Notes: a model not told the origin generated them from the letters alone. A stretch of 64,000 nt of DNA from Aphanomyces cochlioides (GCA_019828595.1 JAHQRK010000057.1:1-64000); one strand, 5' to 3'; counted from the stretch's first letter, positions 52,650 to 63,961 are shown. Numbers and translations are program-made.

Positions 52650-54587
52650 ATGGTAGAATTAGAGCAATTATTTGCAACAATGTTAGAAACAATTCATAGA
52701 TTAGAGAAAAATTTGGAAGAAGTCTCCAAGACACAATCCCTTCAAGTTGAAGTCCAAAAAGAAAGCAACAAGCGACATGAAGAAAGTCGACGTGGTCAAG
52801 AATACAAAGTTGAAGGCCTTACAATGCCGAAATATCACGGAAGAATGGACGAAAGCATAAGTCTATACATACATGAAGTAAACACATATTTCAAGGCGAA
52901 AAACATCGACCCTAAACTGAATCAAGAGACGCATACAAGATGCATTGCCATGGTCGTAGCCAACTTTCGGGGCTTAGCAGCAGCCTGGTATCAAGACCGC
53001 CTACGCACAAGTGGCGAACCACCAAAAACACTCCTCGAACTCGAAGAAGAACTCCGATATGAATTCGAGCCCGATGACTTACAAGACCGCATCCGCGACC
53101 AACTCTACGAGTTGAAGCAAGCTAACTGCGCCAATTTAATGGACTATGTCGGCAAGTTCCGCCGTATTTGCACTCAAGTCCAAGACATGACCGAGCGCGA
53201 CAAGATATCCTTTTTCCAACGCGGCCTACGAACAAGAACAAGAGAAGAAGTTCAATATAGAAGATGTGAATCAGTAACCGAAGCCATTCAAGTAGCTCTA
53301 GACTTTGAGCGAGCGCATAGTTTCACTCTCGGAAACAATGGAAGAGACTCCCGCCACCAGCAACGCCGTGACCAACACCACAGACCACGATTCCAACGCA
53401 ATCACCAAGGCAATGACCAGCGACAACGACCAAACAATCAAGACTCAAGACATTTTTCTTCTTTCCGTCAACCGCAGCCAGAGCGTGACGAATATGACAT
53501 GGAAGTCGATAACGCGCAAATGAATCGAAACTCTCAGCGTGGTCCTCGAACCTGCTACAAGTGCGGCCGAGTAGGCCATCTAGCCAATGTCTGCAGAAGC
53601 TCTCAACGGTTTCACCAGAACAACCAAAACAACAATTTCCGCCGTTCAAACCACAACAATAGTGCAGTAACTTTCTCTGGAACACAATCATCTCGTCCAA
53701 CTAACCGACAACACAATGTTCAAGTTCAAGAAGCCGAAGACAGCGATGAAGAAGAAGAAATTGAAGTGATCAACACGCACGTTGCTCAAAGCAAGTACAA
53801 GGAAGTCCCAACGGAAAATCAACTGATGATTTCAGAAGGTCAACTGGATGGAAAGCCAGTAAAGATTTTAATTGACAGCAGTGCTACAAACCTTTTGTGC
53901 CGTCCTGGCCTCTGTGACCAAGTCATTCGGGAAAAAGAAGCCATCATTGAAGGATTTGACGGACAAAACTCTGGCGTAAAACGAGTAAATGAAGCTGAAG
54001 GCTCTCTCGTTCTCGAAGGAATGTCTTTTCCCAACTTACCGTTTACGGAATGGGATCTGGGTGCGAAGAAATTTGACGTGATTTTGGGACAACCATGGTT
54101 CCATCGCTTTAATCCCATTGTGGATTGGAGAAATCACAAGATTTTATCGATCAATGGAAGTGTAGTCAAGGAAGGAAGGGACAACTCAAGCGACGGATGG
54201 ATTCTCAAGATTACGACAGTCAAGGAAGTTCAAGAAAACCATCACCCTGCCATCAAAACACTCCTAACAAAGTATAAAGATGTGTTGCCTAAAGAACTTC
54301 CCGACGCACTGCCTCCAAAACGGGGAATTGAATTCGATTTGACCATGCGTCCAGATGCCAAGCCACAATATCGACCACCTTTTCGTCTATCTCAAGTCGA
54401 GCAAGCATCTCTGGACAAGTTCATCAGCGACCTTGAAAGAAAAGGCTGGATTCAATTGTCCAACAGCGACTGGGTTTCGAATATCTTTGGAGTCCCCAAG
54501 AAAGATGAAAACGGCCAAATGAAGTCAAGAAGCGAATGGCTGAGAACAGCCAGCGACTCCCGACACTCCAATACGTTGGGTTCTTGA
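52650..54587 (+). CDS. gag, protease and start of RT of element 4
   Basis: 645-codon frame. Coiled start (ETIHRLEKNLEEV), capsid domain (about residues 60-220, with LRTRTREEVQYR), Gln/Arg/Asn-rich linker, one classic knuckle CYKCGRVGHLANVC (about 53554-53595). The protease motif reads DSSAT (about 53873) where DSGAT is expected, so activity is doubtful. Then the RT N-terminus (YRPPFRLSQVEQASLDKFIS). A one-base shift near 54565-54580 ends the frame; the RT resumes at 54575 in another frame. Confidence 0.88.
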   Translation: MVELEQLFATMLETIHRLEKNLEEVSKTQSLQVEVQKESNKRHEESRRGQEYKVEGLTMPKYHGRMDESISLYIHEVNTYFKAKNIDPKLNQETHTRCIAMVVANFRGLAAAWYQDRLRTSGEPPKTLLELEEELRYEFEPDDLQDRIRDQLYELKQANCANLMDYVGKFRRICTQVQDMTERDKISFFQRGLRTRTREEVQYRRCESVTEAIQVALDFERAHSFTLGNNGRDSRHQQRRDQHHRPRFQRNHQGNDQRQRPNNQDSRHFSSFRQPQPERDEYDMEVDNAQMNRNSQRGPRTCYKCGRVGHLANVCRSSQRFHQNNQNNNFRRSNHNNSAVTFSGTQSSRPTNRQHNVQVQEAEDSDEEEEIEVINTHVAQSKYKEVPTENQLMISEGQLDGKPVKILIDSSATNLLCRPGLCDQVIREKEAIIEGFDGQNSGVKRVNEAEGSLVLEGMSFPNLPFTEWDLGAKKFDVILGQPWFHRFNPIVDWRNHKILSINGSVVKEGRDNSSDGWILKITTVKEVQENHHPAIKTLLTKYKDVLPKELPDALPPKRGIEFDLTMRPDAKPQYRPPFRLSQVEQASLDKFISDLERKGWIQLSNSDWVSNIFGVPKKDENGQMKSRSEWLRTASDSRHSNTLGS

Positions 54588-54612
54588 CTATCGATATGTC
54601 AACTCGCAAACG

Positions 54613-56646
54613 GTGATCCCAAAGATCCCTTTGCCAAACATCGAAGACTTATTTGATCGCATGCATGGAAGCAAAGTCTTTACGAAGATCGACTTAGCGT
54701 CTGGATATCACCAAATGCTTGTTGAACCAAAAGCAAGAAAATACACAGCCTTTCGTACTCATCGAGAAGTCTATGAATGGGTTGTTGCTCCCATGGGAAT
54801 GGCCGGAATGCCAGGAATTTGGTCCCGACTTATGCGTCGCCTCTTCGATACATTCCCCTTTGCCGTTGTATACATGGATGATATCTGTGTTTTCTCTAAG
54901 TCAATCGACGACCACATCCATCACCTTCAAGCAATTTGCGATGTTTTACGAGCTGAAAAGTTGTACGCTCGTCCGTCTAAGTGTGCCTTTGCCCTCGACT
55001 CAGTCGATTTTCTCGGCCATACAATTTCCAAAGACGGCTTACACGTTGACAAGTCAAAAGTTCGTGCAATCGAACAATGGGCTGAACCTAAGTGCACTAA
55101 AGACTTAGTGAGTTTCATCGGATTTGCGAGCTTTTACAGAAAGTTTATTCCGAAGTTTTCGGACATTGTCCGCCCTTTAAGTGAATTGATGAAGCCAAAA
55201 ACGCCGTGGTCATGGACTGAAGATCAGCGACAAGCCTTTTTAACGATCAAGATTGCACTTCAACAAGCTCCAGTTTTACAACTGCCCAACTACGACAAGC
55301 CTTTCATCGTAACAACTGATGCCTCAGGATACTGTTGTGGAGCAGTTCTATCCCAGTTGGATAAGGACAGCAATGATCGACCGATCGCATTTTTGTCTAA
55401 GCGACTTGGCCCTCATGAAGTCCAGTGGCCTGCTCATGAAAAAGAACTCTACGCGATCAAGCTTGCACTCGGCAAGTGGCGTCACTACCTTCATTGTACT
55501 CGATTCGACATTTACACGGACAACTCCACGTGTAAATGGTTCATGGAAACTCCTATTCTCACGCCTAAGTTGACTCGATGGCTCGACTTTTTCAGTGCGT
55601 TTGACTTTGTGTTGCATCATCGGCCTGGCAAACTTAATGTCGTTGCCGATGCGCTTTCGCGACCTCCACGAGATGCCTCACACTTTGCGACGATGATTTC
55701 TGTTCATAATTGCGGAATCCGTTGTGCAAACGCCGCTCTACGACTAGATGCCTTGCAAACTCCACCTGACTTATCCCGTTTCCCCTCACGTGAACTTACC
55801 AAGCTCGTTGGAACTCCATTTTTGGGGGAGGATGTGTCAAGTCAAAAATGTGCTTCCACTCCGCAACGACTTGTAATCAATCATTCAAGACAAATTTCGT
55901 ATTCAACAGTCGAAATGGATCAAGACACGAAAGAGCGATACATTAAAGCTTACAAGAAAGACATCTCTGTTGCTATACAAGACAAATATGTTCAAAAAGA
56001 TGACTTGTACTTCCTTCGTTCGAACGATCAAGTATGGAGACTTTATGTTCCCAATGATGTTATCCTGCGCGCTGAAGTTATTTCTCAAGCTCATGACTCA
56101 AGCATTGCTGCGCATCCCGGAACAAGACGAACATTGCTAAGTATTTCTCAATGGTATTACTGGGATACTCTCTTGGAAGATGTCAAACTTTATGTTGCAA
56201 CTTGTGAAACTTGCAGTCGATACAAGACAAAGAGTCTTCGTGCCAATGGCAAAATGATTCCGATTCAAGCCCCTAACGAATGCTGGCATACTATTTCAGC
56301 AGACTGGATCACTGGACTACCTCTATCCAAGTCGTGCGATGCTATCTTAGTTGTTGTTGACAAATTGTCAAAAAGAGCTAAGTACATTCCAACTCAAACA
56401 AATGCCGATGCTCCGCAAACCGCTAAGTTGTTTTTCGATCATGTTGTTAGCCACCATGGCTTACCAAGCGTGATCATCAGTGATCGAGACCCAAAATTTA
56501 CAAGTAATTTCTGGAAGTCCCTCATGCAAATCATGAATATCAAGCAAGCCATGACAACTGCGGGTCGTGCTCAAGCTGATGGAGCAACTGAACGCCAAAA
56601 TCGAACACTAGAAGATGCTCTACGTTGCCAAGTGTCCTATCTTTGA
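54613..56646 (+). CDS. RT, RNase H and integrase of element 4
   Basis: 677-codon frame. RT: FTKIDLASGYHQM and the catalytic YMDD (about 54871). RNase H: TTDASGYCCGAVLSQ (about 55312), KELYAIKLA and YTDNS (about 55513). Integrase: zinc site with HPGTRRT ... CETCSRY, core with SADWITGLP, ISDRDPKF (about 56479) and DGATERQNR (about 56578). All catalytic acids are present. A TGA at 56644-56646 interrupts the integrase core just after its third acid. Confidence 0.92.
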   Translation: MIPKIPLPNIEDLFDRMHGSKVFTKIDLASGYHQMLVEPKARKYTAFRTHREVYEWVVAPMGMAGMPGIWSRLMRRLFDTFPFAVVYMDDICVFSKSIDDHIHHLQAICDVLRAEKLYARPSKCAFALDSVDFLGHTISKDGLHVDKSKVRAIEQWAEPKCTKDLVSFIGFASFYRKFIPKFSDIVRPLSELMKPKTPWSWTEDQRQAFLTIKIALQQAPVLQLPNYDKPFIVTTDASGYCCGAVLSQLDKDSNDRPIAFLSKRLGPHEVQWPAHEKELYAIKLALGKWRHYLHCTRFDIYTDNSTCKWFMETPILTPKLTRWLDFFSAFDFVLHHRPGKLNVVADALSRPPRDASHFATMISVHNCGIRCANAALRLDALQTPPDLSRFPSRELTKLVGTPFLGEDVSSQKCASTPQRLVINHSRQISYSTVEMDQDTKERYIKAYKKDISVAIQDKYVQKDDLYFLRSNDQVWRLYVPNDVILRAEVISQAHDSSIAAHPGTRRTLLSISQWYYWDTLLEDVKLYVATCETCSRYKTKSLRANGKMIPIQAPNECWHTISADWITGLPLSKSCDAILVVVDKLSKRAKYIPTQTNADAPQTAKLFFDHVVSHHGLPSVIISDRDPKFTSNFWKSLMQIMNIKQAMTTAGRAQADGATERQNRTLEDALRCQVSYL

Positions 56647-57378
56647 GAAGATTGGGTTGACCATTTACCCACGATAGAGTATGCTCACCAAGGACTTGTT
56701 CAGTCGTCAACTGGCATCACTCCATTTCAAATCGACACTGGAAGAACTCTGCGAAACCCTGTAATAGATAGTATAATGCCTCCAAATGACTTTGCCAAAA
56801 ACTTCTCTGAAGAACGACAAGAGATATTGAAGATTGCCCAAGAAAATTTGAAGAAGGCTCAAGCAAGACAAAATGCATTCTATGACAAGAAGCGCTCAAA
56901 CATAACTTTCAAAGTTGGAGATCAAGTTCTCCTTGCAACCCGCGATTTGCCCTTGAAGCATGCACAACAATTAGATCGCAATGGGCGTCCAAAGCTAGTT
57001 CCCTGATTCATCGGCCCCTTTGAAGTCATTGAAGAAATCAATGAAAACGCAATGCGCCTGAAGTTGCCTCGATCAATGTCAAGACTCCATGATGTTTTCA
57101 ATGTCGACCGCCTGAAACACTATCAACCGAACGATCCCAAATTTGCAAGTCGACCGATTCCCAAGGCAACACCCGTCATACTCGATGACTCAACTGGTGA
57201 AGAACTCTTCATCGTCGAACGCCTCTTGAAGCAGAGACAATTCAATCGCAAGCTCGAATATCTCGTCAAGTGGCATGGCCAACCTGAAAGCGAAGCAACA
57301 TGGGAACTCGCAAAGACTATCAAGCACGTCGTTCATTTCAAGCAGCTAGTTCAAGACCTCCAGCGCCGTCTTTCCTGA
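56647..57378 (+). pseudogene. Integrase C-terminus and chromodomain of element 4
   Basis: Continues in frame after the TGA: EDWVDHLPTIEYAHQG, then VGDQVLLATRDLPLKH, a second TGA (57003-57005) directly before FIGPFEVIEE (the GPY/F motif). The chromodomain LEYLVKWHGQPESEATWEL lies at about 57256-57312. Stop at 57376-57378. Confidence 0.88.
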
Positions 57379-57403
57379 CGACAGCCGGACGTCACGGGGA
57401 GGA

Positions 57404-57617
57404 TGTAGCGATCCTGAGCCACCGGTTTGGCTCGGGACTTCGGCTGAATGCTGTAACGCAGTTTACGACTTAGAAAACTATCGTAAACGCCCCTCAACAC
57501 CAACCAAAGCGATGTGACAATAGGATGTGGCTTAAAGTTACAAGGATGTGCTAGATTAGAGTTAAGTTGAGATCTAATTCATTCTACAATTTGCCTTCCT
57601 CTGCCTAGTTTGCTACA
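57404..57617 (+). repeat. 3' LTR of element 4
   Basis: Two differences from the 5' LTR (A/G and G/T). Confidence 0.96.
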
Positions 57618-58633
57618 CCGTTAGCGCACCATTTTGCTGTTGTTAAGTAGAATGAGCACTTCTTGGGGTGGAGATTAAGACCAACCGCAGCATATGCAGA
57701 GAGCACTTTTTGAAGAACATCCAAAAGCCCGTGGATTGAGTCGGAATATCCAATAATGTCGTCCAACCATGCTAATATCCCCCTATTGAGTAGGTCTTTC
57801 AATATCAGCTCGACTGTTGCCCGGCAGTAACCCACACTATCCGATCCGCCCATTGAGACCCGTGTAGGTGTCATCATGCCCCTATGGGTCATAAAGGTAA
57901 AGATTCTTGGCACTTCTTTGCCAAAGGCAGTTGCCAGTACCCTCTGAGCCAGTCAATAGTGAAATAGCACTGACTTCCCACCACACAACCCAATGCAACG
58001 GTTCTGTACGAGAGTTCATTGCACGAAGATCGACCGTCATGCGAAATGAGCCGTCCAATTTTGGTACGATGAGTGGGGGGGAGGCCCGACGACTTCCTGT
58101 GTTTAAGTATACCGAGCAGCAGATTCCAATTCTGATACATGTTGATCCAAAAATTCTTGATGAATGGGCGGGTAACGTTGCGTGGAGCACTTCGTTGGGG
58201 TGGCATCCTTTTTGAGGCGTACTTGCAATGGCGTGGTGGATCCGAGCCAAAACTCGAGCGGAAGACGTCTGAATAGTTGGAAAGTAAGCTTCGGAGACGA
58301 AAAAGGTTGGCCCCAGCTAAACCATTTGCTTCAGCATCAGAAATACAATTTTCTAACAGATTATCAACAGATCAAGCACCCGATGTTGTGCTGCAGAGAG
58401 CTGTAAGACGTTATGTCATCAAACTTGGGAGTATCAGTATCGATGCCATCTTCCAAAAAGTGAATGACTGGGGATGTTAGAGGTTCCAAGTCGTTGTGAA
58501 CAAGAGGGTGAAAATCCCAATCTGTTTGCTTCGCCCGAGCAGGACTAAGATGGCATCCAAGCTGTACCCAAGCAGAGGAAGGCAAATTGTAGAATGGATT
58601 AGTTCTCAGCTTCGTATTATTAATAGTTATCAT
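57618..58633 (-). pseudogene. Old gypsy element 5, RT N-terminal part
   Basis: Same family as element 3. THRGMMTPTRVSMGGSDSVG and the catalytic AWLDDIIGY (about 57755) are clear. Upstream, SFRMTVDLRAMNSRT and RYPPIHQEFLDQHVSELES lie in shifted frames, and further up to about 58630 an acidic region like that before the RT of element 3. This is the host for elements 2 and 4 and the Mutator-like MITE. No LTR of its own was found. Confidence 0.85.
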
Positions 58634-59532
58634 GCAATCATGAGCTACGAAGCTTCAAAGCATCGATGTCACAGTTTGCTGGATATTCTCAGATGTATTG
58701 TCAATTTCGTGCAAATTTGGACTTTCTAGTCGATTTGCAGAATCGATTTTGAATGTCTTTTTCTCTTTAAATGTATCTTTTACCAATGCCATCTAAAGAG
58801 TTGCTCCTGGAGCCATCAGCCGCGCTGGGAATGTGCAGCTTTTGCGTTGTTGTTGCGATTTTCTGTCGACGTATACAAGTGAGGCATATACTTGGCTGAA
58901 AATTGAAAAAAGAGAAATCTGATTGGCTAGTCGATTCTAAAATCGATTTGCCAAGTCTATTCTATTCGTTAGGCAACTCTAAATTCGAATCGATTTGACA
59001 ATGGCTGGCGAAAAATCAAACGCACTGAGGTGGTCTGATTGTCCAATGCTCTTCTCGTCGTCGTTGTCAGGAACATTCAGCAGGCTATTGATGCTTAGCA
59101 TCTCTGCCACATCGCTCGCTTGTTCATCATGCCACTCATCACCGTCACCAGAGTTGGTGTCAATATTCGACTGGGAAGAATTTGCTTCATCTGAATTGCC
59201 ACTGTGAAAGGTCGTGTGCAGCTGTATTTTTGAACTCGTTGACGTCCCTATGAACTGAAAACCTAAAGGCGAAACTGAAGCTTGAAAACCTTACCACTCA
59301 TGTTAACACTCCTTTTACCCCGACACACTACCTCCGGAAGGAGTACGACCTCCAGAGTACTTCTCACCCTAGAAAATACTACGTAGTACCTTCACAACTT
59401 AATCCCACGACCGTCCCACAAATTCCGACAATAAATAATTACTAGAGTTAGCCAAGACTCATTAGTGCAAAAAATATAAGACACCTGACACTTTCTCACA
59501 TGAATGCTGTATTATAGCAAGCAATTACATGC
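58634..59532. other. No supportable gene
   Basis: AT-rich, short frames only. A CTCCAGAGTACTT-like stretch near 59351 resembles 7675, a possible weak repeat. Confidence 0.5.
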
Positions 59533-59883
59533 TCAATACTTCGTCATGCCACCGCGTGCTTCGAGCACCTTGATGCAACGACGTGGCATACTTTGCACTA
59601 GAGATAGCAGGGTGGATTCAGGGATGGCTTCCCAGGCACCCAAAATTGCCGTTTTCAACTCTTCAATGCCATCAAATTGACTTCCGTTGGCATAAACACT
59701 TCGCACAACAATCCCCCAAAGGTTCTCAATAGGATTGAGATCGGGGGATAGTGCAGGATGATCAAAAATTGGAACTTGATTTTCTCGCAAGAACTCAGTA
59801 GTTCTTGCAGCACGATGAATTGACGCACCATCCTGCTGGAAAAGGATGTCTGTGCCATAGTAATAGTGCCCAAAGGGCAGCAT
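59533..59883 (-). pseudogene. Tc1/mariner transposase, C-terminal fragment
   Basis: FQQDGASIHRA (second catalytic Asp, about 59840) and SPDLNPIENLWG (about 59750-59715, with the third acid) are diagnostic for the DDE_3 core of Tc1/mariner. A normal C-terminus ends at 59533. The first Asp and the DNA-binding domain are missing; a stop lies just upstream of 59883. No terminal repeats were found. Confidence 0.88.
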
Positions 59884-62236
59884 ATAGCCTCCCGATTGTA
59901 ATTATTCAAATCCGATGAATATGATTGGTTGAAATGCAATTGACAAAATTCAATGTATTGACTTGTCGTCGGAAATCGTATCTCGGTTGAGATATTCCAT
60001 CTTTTTTAACCAATAAACTTTAATGTATCTATTTCACCTTGTTTTAATTCGATAATAGTGACTGGGCTAGTAGTGCAATTGAGCAATTGAGCAATGCCCA
60101 AGAGTCTGGGCTGAAGATAAACAAAATAGAGTCCGCATCACAAGAGATTTCTATTCAATGGATGTTTGTCCTGCTGTATTTTCAGCGCGCTCAATTGTAA
60201 TTCTATCGAATGGTTAACACAACTGTTGATATACGACTTGCTGATTTCGTTCCGTCTTTTATGACATCTTGTTATTACGAGAAGTAATGAAATTAATATT
60301 CATCATCCTGTGAGCTTTATTCCGTGTCATAAAGTGAATGATCTGTGGTTGCCATAAAGTGAATGATCTTATCCTAAAGCTTGTGCATGTAGTGATATAT
60401 AGCTTCGACTTACACGATGGAAATGGATCAAATTTACATTGCCCATTGATAGGTCTTTTGCCAGTCAGTCCGTATTACGTAGTGTAGATAGCGTGGAAAC
60501 ACCGCGCTGATCATCCAGGAAGTTAATGTTACTCATCAAGTTTCACGCCTAAATGAAGCCATCCTTGTTGCCACGCATGTGGAAAAAATTGGAGCTTTTC
60601 CCCACAAGCACTTCCTCTCAAACACATATATTACACTTTTCGTCCTTGTACGACTTTGATTCTCGAGTGGGCTTAAGGCCCACTGCTGAGTCAATCTTTT
60701 TCAACCTCATCAATTTTTACTATTTCTTCACGCTTTGATTGGCTCTCTTAATCGTATCTCGATCGAAATACGATTTGCAAATAATATTATTGTATACAAA
60801 ACTCAATATAATTTAAATTGTTTGCGGTCAATTAATTTTGGGCAAATGGAATTTGTATCTCAAAAAAGATACAATGACCTCTTTTTAGCAAATACAAAGA
60901 TATGAATTATGGTTTTTGTGTTTGGAATTTGCACGACGGATTTCGTGCAGGTTCATATTGGTCAAAAGTGTCAACAATTTTATCCTATCATACTGGAATG
61001 TTGACTTTGAAACATCAGAAATCTTCTCCAAGAAACAATCTTTAGGCCGGTCCTTGCTGAAAACGGTTGCCTCATGTGTTTCAATTCATTTTAAGGATTA
61101 AATGATGTCTAGCTGTGTACATCCTTAGGTCTAATCACTCATGTTATTGTGGATACAATAAACACAAACTTACAATCATGTGCTGGTACTGTTGAAATTC
61201 ATTAAGTTGGAGCGATCTTTGCCCTTTCTTACTGTGCTATCTAGTGGCGTCATCAGAGGGTCTCGTCGACTACTCGAGTTTGCCAAAAATGTATGCCAGA
61301 ATTGCTGGTACATCATGCATGCACATTTCAAAGAAACACGTCACCTGGGCGCTCTGCTGTGCAAATTAAGAAAACATACGAGTCATTCGGCATGGCTTTG
61401 TTGCCATGCTTAGCTCGAACGCATAGGAATGAATTAGGAGACAAACATGGCCTTATTGCTGCCATCAAACAAAAACTGACTGAGCTTTTTTCTTTTGGAC
61501 CAATTCATTCTAAAATGACCTATTTAGTCCAATAAAAAACCTTCCATTTATTGCACGACGTGCGTCGTGCAAATTCGATTTTTCCAAATATACATCTCGA
61601 TATATAGATTAAAGTATACTAAAGATTCAACATTTATCCCACAAACCGAAAATGCATGACACCTGTCGTGCAACTGCCCAAAAAACCTAATATACTGTCG
61701 TGCAAAAACTGTATTATGTGTCGTATAAATCATGCGCGCACTGTACATCTCCTTTTAGATCCATATCATTTTGAAGTCTGGTCGGCCTTCATGCGCAAGA
61801 GCGCTCTGCCGACATTCCTTATTCACGATCATCTAAAGTTTGACATACAATGCACAGGCCACAACGCTTAAAATGTATTCTGGTCATATCTAAGGCACAA
61901 CAATAAGAGTGAGAGTAAATGACCTTTCTGTCGATGGGAAATGCTTTTTACTCAAAGTGTGCGACAGACAAATAGTCGAAATATAGACTGAAAACCTGAT
62001 CGTCGCCCTCAACTATAAGAAGGCTACACTACAAGAATCGTCATCTTGTACTTAAAGTCGCCGATGAAGTTGTTGCTCATAACGCTAAAACAAACTGTGA
62101 AGTTATTCGAGTCTTCAAGCAACTGTGAACTGAGCTGGCTTTGGAATGAATTCTCTTGAGCAGTACCCTGAAACAGTGGGACCCCAGTTTTCATGTCTTA
62201 CTAGTACGTAGTATGTTTTTTGGACCCCAGTTATAA
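59884..62236. other. No supportable gene
   Basis: AT-rich DNA. A 22-base palindrome-like TTGCACGACGTGCGTCGTGCAA lies at 61551-61572, and its half GTCGTGCAA recurs near 61665 and 61697. ATAAAGTGAATGATCT occurs twice at 60330-60372. No coding sequence recognised. Confidence 0.5.
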
Positions 62237-62239
62237 TAA

Positions 62240-62512
62240 GGGTGCGTCTGGCAAAATTTCAAAATCAATATGCCATTTTCAGCAAAATTGGGATTAATGA
62301 TTTATGGTATATTCAAAATAGAGGTAAAACTCCATTTCGTAAAATTGCATTTTGGGAGCCTCCACTGAGTATATCCCAACCAAAAATATTGGACTTGGTG
62401 CAAGACTCTTGGAGATAATCAAGTTCATATTTTGACCTCAATTATTGAATTTGGCCTCAAAATGGCATTTTGGGCCCATTTATTGTAATATTTTCGGTTG
62501 CCAGACGGGCCC
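62240..62512. mobile_element. Tourist-like (PIF/Harbinger) MITE
   Basis: Ends GGGTGCGTCTGGCAA and TTGCCAGACGGGCCC are inverted repeats, flanked by TAA on both sides (62237-62239 and 62513-62515). A 3-bp TAA/TTA duplication and GGG-starting termini are typical of Harbinger-derived MITEs. Inside, CAAAATGGCATTTTG-like palindromic A/T sequence and no gene. Confidence 0.8.
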
Positions 62513-62515
62513 TAA

Positions 62516-63185
62516 TTCACATCCACTAGCGGCAAATTCGAGCATGGCAAGTCAATGAGATAATATTGATTAAAGATTTATCACCAAGGACATTTCGCAT
62601 TCGTCATCTCACATTTGACATTCTCATTGCGCCATCAAAGCTGGCTCAGATTCGTTTGGTATGACCACACATTGGCCGCGACTTTTTTATCATGACGCAA
62701 TCTTGTCCTCAAATCTATTTCTATTTAGTCGGTTGCGGATGCGTTGTCAAGACGAGGAATGCAGTGTCAACTCGGTCGTGTATATACTTGTAATTTACTG
62801 AATGCCAGCTTAGGTTGAGTTTACAAACAACACATTTAGTCTTCAACGAACATTAAAGACATATGCAACAAGTTTCCACTGCTGATAGCCATATTTTGAT
62901 GTTCGAATCGCGAAACAGGTGCGAAGCCGCCAGTGGCTAGAATGACCATGATGAGGGAGATCGATTCATTGCTTCCTGGGACTCGAACAACTTTCCATTA
63001 TAATCGATGTTTCTTCAAACTTTAGGAAGCGAAACGATATTTTAGAATTACTGCGGGCCTCGTTTCGTGAACAGCTTTATGTCTGTCAACCAATTATTCG
63101 TGTTGAAAGTTATGGCAGGAAGCTCGTTTTGCGTACTTTACAAAGCAATAAAAATGTTGTTTCCATGCCAAGTGCCCGCTTGGAG
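62516..63185. other. No supportable gene
   Basis: 3' flank of the secreted protein gene at 63186; no features recognised. Confidence 0.5.
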
Positions 63186-63697
63186 TTAACGCCGGCTACT
63201 GCGCTTGGAGCCTCCTCGGCTGCTACCCGAAGGTGATCGGCTAAGACGACCTGAGCTTCCTGGGCTATCACCTCCAAGTGGGCCACTCAATTGCATACTC
63301 GATCGTCTCTGAGGCTGGTTGGGAAAGATGGTTGTCCACCGTGCACGTTCGCTTTCGGTAGCTGGGCCTCGTCGAAAACCAGCACCCATAGAGCTGCGAG
63401 AACTGCCAGAACCGTGAGAACTGCCAGAACCGTGAGAACTGCCAGAACCGTGAGAACTGCCAGAACCACCCCGAGAACTGCCAGAACCACCCGAGAACTG
63501 CCAGAACCACCACCACTCGCGCATCCGAAACAGGCTTTAAGCCAGTTACCATTGGCAGCCAGTCGTCTTCTTGGGGAGTCGTAAGTGGCAGTCAACGCTT
63601 CTTGGCCTGACGTGCGGACGGCAGCTCGACTTCGATGGCCATCTTTGAAAGCCACGACAGCAGTTATAGCAAGCCCAAGGAAGGTCAAAAGACGCAT
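63186..63697 (-). pseudogene. Secreted Gly/Ser-repeat protein gene, frameshifted in the repeat
   Basis: ATG at 63697 gives MRLLTFLGLAITAVVAF, the family signal peptide, followed by a Ser/Arg region with RRLAANGNWLKACFGCASG. Then an 18-21 base tandem repeat encodes GSGSSR/GSGSSH. In the first unit the C run on + (63490-63492) is CCC, whereas the next has CCCC (63469-63472). The frame thus slips from GSGSSR to hydrophobic VLAVLTVLAVL and ends at 63287. In the other frame the repeat continues and reaches a C-terminus with SGPLGG.SPGSSGRLSRS, homologous to the gene at 4676, ending at 63186. The homologous C-terminus shows that the second frame is ancestral. Confidence 0.75.
63395..63512. repeat. 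18-21 bp tandem repeat (GSGSS-coding)
   Basis: About six units of AGAACTGCCAGAACC (plus strand) with CGTG or CACC(C) spacers. Unit length alternates between 18 and 21 or so; loss of one base in a C run breaks the frame of the gene. Confidence 0.85.
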
Positions 63698-63714
63698 GGT
63701 AAATGCACGTTCAA

Positions 63715-63732
63715 GGCAATTTGCACAATGAA
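63715..63732 (-). promoter_or_regulatory. Core promoter motif of the 63186-63697 gene
   Basis: Minus strand TTCATTGTGCAAATTGCC, 18 bases before the ATG. Confidence 0.65.
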
Positions 63733-63961
63733 CAAGTATGTAGACGCTGTATGTCGATATTCAAACACAACATGCAATGTCTGTGGTTCCTAGAAACATT
63801 CCAAGAACGCTGAAGAAACGGAAGAAACGAACGAGACGCTCGCACAGATGGGACTTCGGAGTACTTGGTGGATCGGTCAAGCGTTTAGCTGATTTGACTA
63901 CATGTGCAATCGAATATGACAAGTTTTACCACTGCTGACTAGAGCTGGTACAGCGACAAAT

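Larger units (their letters stand above)
51676..57617 (+). mobile_element. Full-length chromodomain Ty3/gypsy retrotransposon (element 4)
   Basis: 214-bp LTRs (51676-51889 and 57404-57617) differ at two positions. Perfect target duplication CCGTT (51671-51675 and 57618-57622). A candidate primer site TGGTAGCAC starts at 51894. The polypurine tract is GGGGAGGA before 57404. Carries a small ORF before gag, then gag-pro-RT-RNase H-integrase-chromodomain. Recent by LTR identity, yet pol has one frameshift and two TGA codons. Confidence 0.96.

Noticed and set aside
61551..61705. GTCGTGCAA repeats as a CRISPR-like array
   Set aside because: Only three short irregular copies, no constant repeat-spacer structure, eukaryotic context.
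63287..63697. VLAVLTVLAVL protein as a genuine membrane protein
   Set aside because: The hydrophobic repeat is the shifted reading of a GSGSS repeat whose other frame leads to the conserved family C-terminus.
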